Below, piece after piece: positions 1-5,986 of a DNA stretch of 5,986 nt (its first letter is position 1; every line of letters begins with the position of its first letter). The stretch is taken from NCBI GenBank assembly GCA_003241175.1, contig QFOI01000225.1, positions 1-5,986 of the forward strand, in the 5' to 3' direction. The notes under the pieces were generated by a model. The model was not told the origin of the DNA. It searched no databases and saw nothing but the letters and a program-made list of their open reading frames with translations. The translations under genes and the position numbers were made by a program. The DNA is from Pseudopedobacter saltans. Lineage in GTDB: Bacteria > Bacteroidota > Bacteroidia > Chitinophagales > Chitinophagaceae.

Positions 1-48
1 ATGAACGACTATAAATAATGCAAAAATGAAAACACCTATTTTATTCAT
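1..48 (-). CDS. N-terminus of an exported or membrane protein, cut by the left edge
   Basis: This is a short, previously hidden gene start. An ATG at 48-46 opens a frame that stays open to base 1 and reads MNKIGVFIFALFIVVH. One lysine followed by an unbroken hydrophobic stretch is what the n- and h-regions of a Sec signal peptide, or a first membrane helix, look like. The ATG overlaps the TGA stop of the upstream propeller gene (47-45) by four bases (ATGA), the classic arrangement for translational coupling, and this supports the start choice. The function cannot be told from 16 residues. Tandem propeller or other secreted-protein genes are common after genes of the propeller type, so another envelope protein is a reasonable guess only. 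Confidence 0.72.
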   Translation of the reverse strand, partial: MNKIGVFIFALFIVVH

Positions 49-1235
49 AAGTTTTGCTTAAGTTTCATTTTGATGATCACAGGATTGCTTTTCCTATCGG
101 AGGTTTCAAAAAAAAGTTTTAATGTTCGATTCTTTTCCCATAAATGGTTGGCATCCTCTTTTTTAGCTTCAAATAGAACAAAGGCAGGCACATAGCAATA
201 GATATAATCACCTTTCACTGCTGTTATAGTGCCAAACTCCGAATGGAATGGCATAAAACTAGACATACTATCGCTTGCGATATGATCTATACAGATAAGA
301 CGACCATCCTTCAAATTATACATCAGATGACGACCATCAAAAAAATAACCACTGCCACTCATCAATTCGAAAAACAACCAATCGTCATTTAAGAAAATAT
401 TTCGAACACTGCCGATCAGCTTCATTTTGCCATTTACAGCAGCAGCTTTCTGAGAACTAGAAAGGGAATCAAAACCTAAAGGGTAAGAATACGCCTCCGG
501 TAGTAAAAGTCGATAGGATTTTTCCAAACCATTTTTGGAAAATAAGTGAAAACTAAGATCCTTTTTACCCGTCGAAAAAATCGTATAGTTGTCGGAATGA
601 TAGAATTCGTTTTTACGGCTAATGGAACTTCCACCTATATCAATATCTTTTATTTTACATAGCAAATAATGCGCCGAAAGTATCGAATCTTTATAAACCT
701 TGACATTATCCACAACGGAATCTGAGTTACCCTGCGGGAAGTGAAATATAAATGATATATTGTTTGGCATCCGATCCATTGAAGCTACCAAACCGTTCAA
801 TATAGAGTGTCCCAATATATTACCCTTCCTATCCAAATACAAAAATTCTTTATCATTTGGATTAGAAATAACCATTGCATCTCTGTCACCATCATAGGCC
901 AAAGCTGCGCTTAATAGCCAATTTGTCTTTTTCGGATAGGTTGACTGATCTATACGCGCAAGAAATTGCCCCGCAGAATCAAAAGAACAATACGCTTGTG
1001 TATCATCGTCAGATAACAGAAATCCACCATCATTGGTAATAAGCAGCTTATGTATATCCCCAAAAAGGCTCGTTTTATTCGTTTCTAGTGGAATAAATTG
1101 TACGGAATCAAAATATTGGCTTAGTGTTCCTCCAGTCGCATCGTCAGGATTGATACGCAAGGTTTTATTGGTCTGTGCAAAAGTCTCCAACAATCCAATA
1201 GATAAAATAGTCAAAATAAAAATTCCGAAACGCAC
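45..1235 (-). CDS. Exported 6-bladed beta-propeller family protein
   Basis: The product is 396 residues. Residues 1-20 form a Sec signal peptide ending in TFA-Q. There is no lipobox cysteine, so it is predicted to be periplasmic or secreted, not lipidated. Residues 38-52 carry the signature of the Bacteroidota 6-bladed beta-propeller (DUF5128-like) family: LSQYFDSVQFIPLET, followed by a GDIHKLL-type strand and a 'D(G)GFLLSD' strand near 69-75. Repeats of the type 'FDSAGQFLARI' (about 84-95) and 'YLDRKGNILGH' (about 133-143) fit propeller blades. The total length is normal for the family. The GxGPxEY loop that usually follows the first 'G-F-L-x-x-I' strand is replaced by QSTYPKK, so this is a divergent member. 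The start is GTG (1235-1233); an in-frame stop lies 15 bases upstream and no ATG precedes the signal peptide. The gene follows the lipoprotein gene after 64 bases and overlaps the next gene by four. The biochemical role of the family is not established to my knowledge. Confidence 0.82.
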   Translation of the reverse strand: MRFGIFILTILSIGLLETFAQTNKTLRINPDDATGGTLSQYFDSVQFIPLETNKTSLFGDIHKLLITNDGGFLLSDDDTQAYCSFDSAGQFLARIDQSTYPKKTNWLLSAALAYDGDRDAMVISNPNDKEFLYLDRKGNILGHSILNGLVASMDRMPNNISFIFHFPQGNSDSVVDNVKVYKDSILSAHYLLCKIKDIDIGGSSISRKNEFYHSDNYTIFSTGKKDLSFHLFSKNGLEKSYRLLLPEAYSYPLGFDSLSSSQKAAAVNGKMKLIGSVRNIFLNDDWLFFELMSGSGYFFDGRHLMYNLKDGRLICIDHIASDSMSSFMPFHSEFGTITAVKGDYIYCYVPAFVLFEAKKEDANHLWEKNRTLKLFFETSDRKSNPVIIKMKLKQNL

Positions 1236-1299
1236 AAGAAAAATATAGTTTTAGTTTTACAAGACTACAGTCACAAGGTAAGATCATTTAAGTTTCGTC

Positions 1300-1929
1300 C
1301 TACAGTATACTTCCTTTCTGTGCGATCCAATAAAATAAACCATTTCTGACTAGAACCGCATGACTTTTAGTATTATTATTCCAATATATATCTCCGGTAT
1401 AACCACTCAAAACGGAACTATTAACTGTATAATAATTTTTCAATGCAGGCAAATTACTTGCCGAGTAAACACTTGAAGAACCATTGTATATAGTCGCACT
1501 TGTAATGTCGCCTGCGATGTTAACAGTAGAATCTGCCAAAGACAATGCCTTATTCCATAAATCGACAGAAGTGTAATCTGAAATATTCTGCACATCCACT
1601 ATTGAAATAGTACTACTAGATTGGTAAATGACGAGAGAATAAAAGACATCAGCCATTACTGGATCTTTAATGTAAACAACTAGCTGCTCACTGCCATTAA
1701 CAATTAAGGCAGTATCTTTATATTTTGCATCAAGACTAGTTTTTACCGTGCTATATGATTGTCCTATATAGGAAGAAAAAGTAGCCAAATCGAGACCTGG
1801 CATATACGCTTTATTTGTATTATCAGTAGTTGTACCCGAACTTGAATTATCGTAGCTATCATTTTGTTTCATACAGCTGACCATAAAGAATACCATAAGT
1901 GTCAATGTCGCGAAAATTACCCTTCTCAT
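1300..1929 (-). CDS. Putative lipoprotein of unknown family
   Basis: I do not recognise this 209-residue protein. I take the ATG at 1929 over an in-frame ATG 13 codons further upstream, because it puts a standard lipoprotein signal at the N-terminus: MRR, a hydrophobic core, then a lipobox MVSC with the acceptor cysteine at residue 19. The longer version adds a second hydrophobic stretch with no evident purpose. After the cysteine comes a polar linker rich in Asn, Ser, Thr and Asp (about residues 20-40). The remainder is rich in Ser, Thr, Tyr and Val, with alternating hydrophobic residues suggesting mostly beta structure, and ends in YWIAQKGSIL. It should be anchored in the outer membrane or inner-membrane periplasmic face. 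The gene sits 97 bases after the barrel gene and 64 before the propeller gene, on the same strand. The sequence is AT-rich even for this window. No catalytic motif is visible. Confidence 0.72.
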   Translation of the reverse strand: MRRVIFATLTLMVFFMVSCMKQNDSYDNSSSGTTTDNTNKAYMPGLDLATFSSYIGQSYSTVKTSLDAKYKDTALIVNGSEQLVVYIKDPVMADVFYSLVIYQSSSTISIVDVQNISDYTSVDLWNKALSLADSTVNIAGDITSATIYNGSSSVYSASNLPALKNYYTVNSSVLSGYTGDIYWNNNTKSHAVLVRNGLFYWIAQKGSIL

Positions 1930-1943
1930 GAATATAAGTTTAA

Positions 1944-1974
1944 GAATTATAACACTAAAATAAAACATTCCAAA
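1944..1974 (-). promoter_or_regulatory. Possible promoter for the lipoprotein gene
   Basis: Read on the minus strand, TTTG (1974-1971) is followed after 19 bases by TATAATTC (1951-1944), 14 bases before the lipoprotein ATG. The spacing agrees with the Bacteroidota -33/-7 arrangement, but only part of TAnnTTTG is matched and the region is very AT-rich, so chance matches are likely. If real, it would let the lipoprotein and propeller genes be transcribed separately from the barrel gene upstream. Confidence 0.25.
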
Positions 1975-2026
1975 ACACCAACATGTCCGTTAACACTCCG
2001 TTTAAAATTGCAAAAAAACTATACAT

Positions 2027-4684
2027 TTAAAAATGAAAGCCTATTCTAAAAACGCCCTGCATAGGACGCAGATCGATACGATTGATTACTTCCGAATAGG
2101 CATCTATATATGCTGAGGTGAAGTATTGGTGATTGAAAATATTGTCCCACTCCAACGAAAGATCCACTTTTGACTTGCGCAGTTGGTATTCGTACACAAG
2201 ATTGAGGTAGACCTGACGGGAAGTCATGGCCAAGTGTGAGTTGCGGTAAGACCCGTCGATGCTTATCTGCTGTTGTTTCGATGGGAAAAAGTCCACATTG
2301 AGGCTATGGGTTTCCAGATAGGTGCGGCTCAGGCGTGCACCATTTGTTTTGCCCGTTCCTCTGTAAAGGGAAAGCACGTATTCCGCATTCATGAAAGCCC
2401 AGCGTTTGTTGCTGACCGTAAACGTTCCAGTTTCGCACGTATTGACCACTTTATTATTCACATTGTTCAATATCTGCACACTATTGTTTTGGTTCCATTT
2501 CAGTTCCATACGCAGGCTGGTCTTGATCTTCGGAAAAATCTTGGAAAACCGAAAACCCATGTTGTATGCCGTAAAAGTATTGCGTCTACGCACATTGCCA
2601 CCGCTGCTGTTTCCGGTAGTGTCCATATAGCTTGCATAAGTGTTACTGTTGTGCGAAACATTTTTCCCCAATGTCAGGCTACTGCTGACCAACGGCAATG
2701 GATTTTCAAAATCTAGCGATACCTGGTGATTGACAAAATCATTGAACTGCAATCCGCTTGTCTGGTTGTTGATGCTTCTGTACGAGGACAGGATATAAGC
2801 GGTATTGAGATTATCGATATTGCCGTAATTGTATCCCCAACCGGAATTCCAGGTCAACGTATAGTAATGGAAAAAGCGACGGTTGATATTGACATTGGGA
2901 TAGACCAACCATTTGCCTATGGAGGAATCGGCACTGTTTTGCATATAGTTGTGTATGCCGATGTCCCGGTGTTCTATAGGTAGCGTAAGGTATAGATTAA
3001 ACAGCTCCGGATTCTGATAATTGTATGCCGTACTGAGATAAGCGTGCCGGTCCGTCAATTGCAGGTCATTGTGAAACAACGCACTGTTGAAGTAATAATC
3101 CAGATCAAACAGCGTGCCGTCACCATCGGCAGAAAGATTTGTCACCAGCTGTTGACGGTCATACTCCATGCCCAGACTTGCCTTAAGATCACCGTAATAA
3201 CCCATTTTAGTATTCCAGTTGGCCTGGTTATTTGTGTTGAAAACTTTCAATCTAGACTGTTGCTTTGTCAATGGATAAGTGACACTATCATTCAGAATCT
3301 CAGGATAGACACCCGAGCGGATGGACAAAAGTTCAGGACTGTTTTTATAGGTGATATTGGACTCAATACCAATGACTTGCTTTCCGACGGGCAGGGAATA
3401 GTTGAACTGGTTGCGCAGGAAATGCAGTTGGCGTGTATTACGCTGGTTGGTATTGCTGTTCAGATCGGTACGATCCACCAAACCAAGATCGTTGGCTTGG
3501 TGTGCCTTAAACATCAGATTTTCCGTCAGATAGACTTTCGGACTGTTGACTTCCAGCTTTAGGGCACCACCGGCATTGCTCTGGTTGTAACTGTTGTGCA
3601 TCAGTTCCACAACCGACACGTGGTCACTGTTGACAAAATAAGTGGAACTGTTTTCCTGACGTTGCGTCTGGTGATCGTTGAGGTAATAACCATTAGCCTT
3701 GACGACAGCGTTGGTGGACAGCTTTTGCAAAAAATTGCCCGTAAACAGGTTGGTATTGTTGTTGAGCCAGCTGTTTTCTTTTACGGGAGGATTCTGTATG
3801 CCTTGTAACCAGGTGAAATTGCGGCTGTACACGTTGTCCTGGAACTGAAAATCCTGCATGTACGTATTCGGATTGACACCCGTATTGTTGGACTGGTAGG
3901 TCAATATAGACTGGAAGTTTTTAAAAAAAAACATGGGAGTAACGCTCACGTCACGCAGTGGATGTCTGCCAGCACCTATTCCCGCCTTTACATTCGTCGC
4001 GATCGTAAATCCTTTCAGCTGTATATTGATGGACGCACGGTCGGAAGGACTTACTTTTTTTAATATTTTAACCGGCTGGTCGTTTTCTATGATCTGTATT
4101 TTTTTGAGTGCATCGATGGGGATGTTGTCATTCGCAAGCTTGTAACGGCCGTCCAGCATATTGAGCCCGTTGATATAATAGTTGACGATTTCCTTTCCCT
4201 GGTATTTGATACGCCCACTTGGATCAATTTCTATTCCTGGTAACTTGGCAAGGATGTCACCCACTGTGCGGTCGCCAAGTCCTGCGTATTTGTCAGGATC
4301 GAAATCCAGCGAATCGCTCTCCCGCCTGCGTACGGAAGTCACAATTACCTCCTTCAACGAATCTGGATCTTTGAGCATCGTGACCTTATAGTTGGTGTTT
4401 GGCTTTAAATTGAAATACTGTTTTTGAAAGCCGAGAAAGCTGGCTTCCAGTAGGGAGCTGTCAGGTACCGCGGTGGAAAGGGAAATGGAAAAAAGGCCTT
4501 CCATATTTGAAGTACCAAATCCCAATATTTTGCCCTCCGGTGATTTTGCCATCAGTATAACCCCGGGTAGTTTTTTCCCCGCACTGTCTGCCACCGAGCC
4601 TTTAATGATTGATTGCGACATTGCATTGCTGGTCAGTGAGCACAAAATCATTAGCAATAAAGTGGGTTGTAGCAAATACCTCAT
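2027..4684 (-). CDS. TonB-receptor-like outer-membrane beta-barrel protein with carboxypeptidase-regulatory-like and plug domains
   Basis: The product is 885 residues. Residues 1 to about 24 form a Sec signal peptide (cleavage near SNAMSQ). Residues 26-105 are a carboxypeptidase-regulatory-like beta-sandwich (IKGSVADSAGKKLPGVIL, then ...GLFSISL...). LKEVIVTS at 110-117 resembles the LxEVVVT stretch at the start of Bacteroidota plug domains. The plug follows at about 120-225, with VGDILAKLPGIEIDPSGRI (141-159) and YYINGLNMLDG (169-179). From about 226 the protein has alternating aromatic and polar strands with Asn-rich loops and ends in FRIGFHF, as expected for a barrel inserted by the BAM machinery. 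Length and domain order match plug-plus-barrel proteins often found beside GLPGLI genes. The ATG at 4684 is the first possible start after an in-frame stop and lies 18 bases downstream of the GLPGLI gene, indicating one transcript. It could import a substrate or export/display one; none is evident. Coding bases include a run of nine T at 3931-3923. Confidence 0.9.
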   Translation of the reverse strand: MRYLLQPTLLLMILCSLTSNAMSQSIIKGSVADSAGKKLPGVILMAKSPEGKILGFGTSNMEGLFSISLSTAVPDSSLLEASFLGFQKQYFNLKPNTNYKVTMLKDPDSLKEVIVTSVRRRESDSLDFDPDKYAGLGDRTVGDILAKLPGIEIDPSGRIKYQGKEIVNYYINGLNMLDGRYKLANDNIPIDALKKIQIIENDQPVKILKKVSPSDRASINIQLKGFTIATNVKAGIGAGRHPLRDVSVTPMFFFKNFQSILTYQSNNTGVNPNTYMQDFQFQDNVYSRNFTWLQGIQNPPVKENSWLNNNTNLFTGNFLQKLSTNAVVKANGYYLNDHQTQRQENSSTYFVNSDHVSVVELMHNSYNQSNAGGALKLEVNSPKVYLTENLMFKAHQANDLGLVDRTDLNSNTNQRNTRQLHFLRNQFNYSLPVGKQVIGIESNITYKNSPELLSIRSGVYPEILNDSVTYPLTKQQSRLKVFNTNNQANWNTKMGYYGDLKASLGMEYDRQQLVTNLSADGDGTLFDLDYYFNSALFHNDLQLTDRHAYLSTAYNYQNPELFNLYLTLPIEHRDIGIHNYMQNSADSSIGKWLVYPNVNINRRFFHYYTLTWNSGWGYNYGNIDNLNTAYILSSYRSINNQTSGLQFNDFVNHQVSLDFENPLPLVSSSLTLGKNVSHNSNTYASYMDTTGNSSGGNVRRRNTFTAYNMGFRFSKIFPKIKTSLRMELKWNQNNSVQILNNVNNKVVNTCETGTFTVSNKRWAFMNAEYVLSLYRGTGKTNGARLSRTYLETHSLNVDFFPSKQQQISIDGSYRNSHLAMTSRQVYLNLVYEYQLRKSKVDLSLEWDNIFNHQYFTSAYIDAYSEVINRIDLRPMQGVFRIGFHF

Positions 4685-4702
4685 GCTTATAATTAAAAGC
4701 CA

Positions 4703-5488
4703 TTAAAAAAGCTCATCCATTCCTATAGGCCGTTTAGCCCACTGTTGCTCAATCGTTTCTCCGGTCTTTGGATCTTTCGTGACAGTAAACTTTCCTTTCA
4801 TATAGTCCAAAAAGTTGTCCATAAAGTCTTTTTTATGTTTGATATAAGAAGATTTAGATATAGCTATTGCATCATTTGTATTGACAATCGGAAGCGAGAT
4901 TTCTCTTTGTTGGAAATAGTATAGTTCAAGTCTAAATTTACCAGAGCCGTCATAGACGACCGTAATCAAACCTGGTAGACCTGTAAATTTATATGGGCCA
5001 TCACTAATCGGAATTTCGGGAGAATACCATGCAGACCATGTATTCCCACTTACCACATATTGAGCTTTACTACAATGATAACCGCAAATAATTGAATCCG
5101 TATTGTCTACAATCTCCCAATGAAATAACGTATCTGGATCTTTGTACATATAGTGATTGCTTCCCATTAATCCAATCAACGTCTGCCAAGCGCCCAACTT
5201 TTTGCTTATTGTATATTCGTGTGCTGTTCAATTGTCCATCAAAAGAAAGGCACTTCTCTGTTTCGCCCATTTATCCTCTCCTGTTTTTGCTACGGAAGAA
5301 TCCAATAAATAAGTTGGATATTTTTCATAAGTAGAGTTTCCTGTGCCATCCATCAACAATATCATGTTATAGCCGTTAGAATGATACCTCGCTTGATATT
5401 GGTAGGTAATGGTATTTTGGGCGTGAATAATTATTGATTCATTTGCCATAAAAAGCAAAAGCAAGACTAATTTTAGTGATAAATGCAT
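4703..5488 (-). pseudogene. GLPGLI family secreted protein gene with an in-frame TGA stop
   Basis: The frame from ATG 5488 to TAA 4705-4703 is 262 codons, a normal size for the family. It begins with a Sec signal peptide of about 24 residues ending in IIHAQ, followed by NTITYQYQA, a typical first strand. Codon 87 (5230-5228) is TGA, directly after LLMDN. Reading on in the same frame gives TAHEYTISKKLGAWQ and then the conserved core: W at codon 124, the I-x-GY-x-C-x-KA stretch near 134-142, a W-x-AWY-x-x-EIP segment near 151-160, GPYKF at 164-168 and GLPGLI itself at 170-175 (bases 4981-4964). There is no frameshift. The half after the stop has no other lesion, so the mutation is recent, an assembly error, or tolerated. 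A TTG at 5197 could restart translation but would give a product without a signal peptide. Function of the family is not known to me; the tight link to the barrel gene suggests they work together. The truncated product would be 86 residues. Confidence 0.85.
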
Positions 5489-5501
5489 AAGCCATTCTTT
5501 T

Positions 5502-5509
5502 CAAAATTA
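5502..5509 (-). promoter_or_regulatory. Candidate Bacteroidota -7 promoter element upstream of the GLPGLI gene
   Basis: Read on the minus strand, TAATTTTG matches the TAnnTTTG consensus exactly and sits in the 71-base gap between the MG2/plug gene and the GLPGLI gene. A convincing -33 TTTG is missing; the nearest T-rich segment is TGTTTT at 5537-5532, 22 bases upstream. Only 13 bases separate the element from the GLPGLI ATG, so the leader would be under ten bases. It would drive GLPGLI and the barrel gene independently of the upstream gene. Confidence 0.4.
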
Positions 5510-5559
5510 TAAGCATTGTAAAATACATCTTAAAACATAAAAGTCTTTTAAACAGAATG

Positions 5560-5986
5560 TTAATGAGGCACACCTTTCTTATCGTCCGATATTGGCAGAT
5601 ACTGATAGCTCCATCCCAGATTGCCGTTACCGTCCGTTCCTTCTACATTGATCAAATAGGACGACGCATTGGGCGTAGCATAAAAACAAACTTTTGCCTT
5701 ACCCGCACTGTCGGTAACTATTCTTGGATTCCAATAAACGGTAGCACGAACGTCCGGTAAGCTATCCGTACTTTTATAGTCTACGTATTTGGGTTGATAA
5801 AAAGTCTTGCCATAGCTGAACGGAATCGGGCGGGAAACTGCCTGGCTCGCATCGTCTTTCATCATTGGTCCTTTTTTGCCATAAGTCGTAATCTCGATAT
5901 AGGCATACGGATTAAATAAAGAATAGTCTCGTTTTTCTTCTGAGGATAGATACATTGCATTGTACCGCGACATAAGGTTGGTAGAT
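5560..5986 (-). CDS. C-terminal fragment of a large MG2/plug-type (alpha-2-macroglobulin-like) envelope protein
   Basis: The frame is open to the right edge, so this is the last 141 codons of a longer gene; the ATG at 5973 is internal (codons for STNL precede it). The fragment has the pattern seen at the end of long Bacteroidota proteins annotated as MG2-domain or TonB-plug-domain proteins. These features are FNPYAYIEITTYGKKGP, a polar linker, FYQPKYVDY, then a final Ig-like strand set: YWNPRIVTDSAGKAKVCFY, followed by ASSYLINVEGTDGNGNLG. The segment 'W-N-P-x-I-x-T-D-x-x-G-K-A' is the most telling. In this family the N-terminal part, outside this window, normally holds macroglobulin-like domains and a plug domain. 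It ends at TAA 5562-5560, 71 bases before the GLPGLI start and on the same strand, so it may be the first gene of the same envelope module. The family call rests on pattern recall alone. Confidence 0.75.
   Translation of the reverse strand, partial: STNLMSRYNAMYLSSEEKRDYSLFNPYAYIEITTYGKKGPMMKDDASQAVSRPIPFSYGKTFYQPKYVDYKSTDSLPDVRATVYWNPRIVTDSAGKAKVCFYATPNASSYLINVEGTDGNGNLGWSYQYLPISDDKKGVPH

Noticed and set aside
1263..1272. Inverted repeat GACTACAGTC in the gap before the propeller gene
   Set aside because: A four-base stem with a two-base loop and no following T run is too weak for a terminator or operator.
1976..2026. Direct repeat ACGGA...ACGGA in the gap after the barrel gene
   Set aside because: Five-base copies twelve bases apart are expected by chance and have no third copy.
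1864..2049. 61-codon plus-strand frame crossing the lipoprotein start and the gap
   Set aside because: It overlaps the signal-peptide end of the lipoprotein gene and the barrel C-terminus; the translation is Lys/Thr-rich AT-driven sequence without a credible signal or domain.
2273..2716. 147-codon open frame on the plus strand
   Set aside because: It is antisense to the C-terminal barrel strands of a recognised gene, and its translation has no family signature.
3044..3562. 172-codon open frame on the plus strand
   Set aside because: It lies wholly antisense to the barrel gene, whose protein has clear domains. The translation is a Val/Ile/Gln-rich shadow with no family pattern.
5070..5270. 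Alternative minus-strand frame spanning the GLPGLI interruption, first read as a sign of a frameshift
   Set aside because: The two GLPGLI halves are in the same frame (stop positions differ by 525, a multiple of three), and the sense reading across the TGA continues the family pattern. This other frame matches nothing.
5539..5549. Palindrome AAAAGTCTTTT after the MG2/plug gene stop codon
   Set aside because: The A/T-only stem leaves no room for a proper loop, so it is not a credible intrinsic terminator.

Overview
The window looks like a chromosomal segment from a Bacteroidota bacterium. The main evidence is protein families that are strongly Bacteroidota-associated: a GLPGLI-motif secreted protein, an outer-membrane beta-barrel with a carboxypeptidase-regulatory-like and plug front end, a 6-bladed beta-propeller exported protein with the FIPLET signature, and the C-terminus of a large MG2/plug-type envelope protein. 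One exact TAnnTTTG element, the -7 box of Bacteroidota housekeeping promoters, agrees with this. A Sphingobacteriaceae-like host is plausible but is only an inference.

All recognisable genes lie on the minus strand, so transcription runs from high to low coordinates. In that order they are: (1) the last 141 codons of an MG2/plug-type protein, cut by the right edge (5560-5986); (2) a GLPGLI family gene, 4703-5488, interrupted by one in-frame TGA at 5228-5230; (3) after only 18 bases, an 885-residue TonB-receptor-like outer-membrane barrel protein (2027-4684); (4) a 209-residue lipoprotein of unknown family (1300-1929); (5) a 396-residue exported beta-propeller protein with a GTG start (45-1235); (6) the first 16 codons of another gene (1-48), whose ATG overlaps the propeller stop codon as ATGA. 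Coding density is high. The longest gap is 97 bases, and I see no RNA gene, mobile element, CRISPR array or convincing terminator.

Every gene whose N-terminus is visible starts with an export signal or a strongly hydrophobic segment, so this is a run of envelope and secreted proteins. GLPGLI plus the barrel protein is the clearest functional pair: a secreted protein and an outer-membrane partner, closely spaced and probably co-transcribed. The upstream MG2/plug protein may belong with them. The lipoprotein, propeller and edge gene form a second, more AT-rich block that may or may not share the transcript. No substrate can be named from the sequence.

The most notable points are the single nonsense codon in an otherwise intact GLPGLI gene, the translationally coupled gene hidden at the left edge, and the family-less lipoprotein between recognisable envelope genes.
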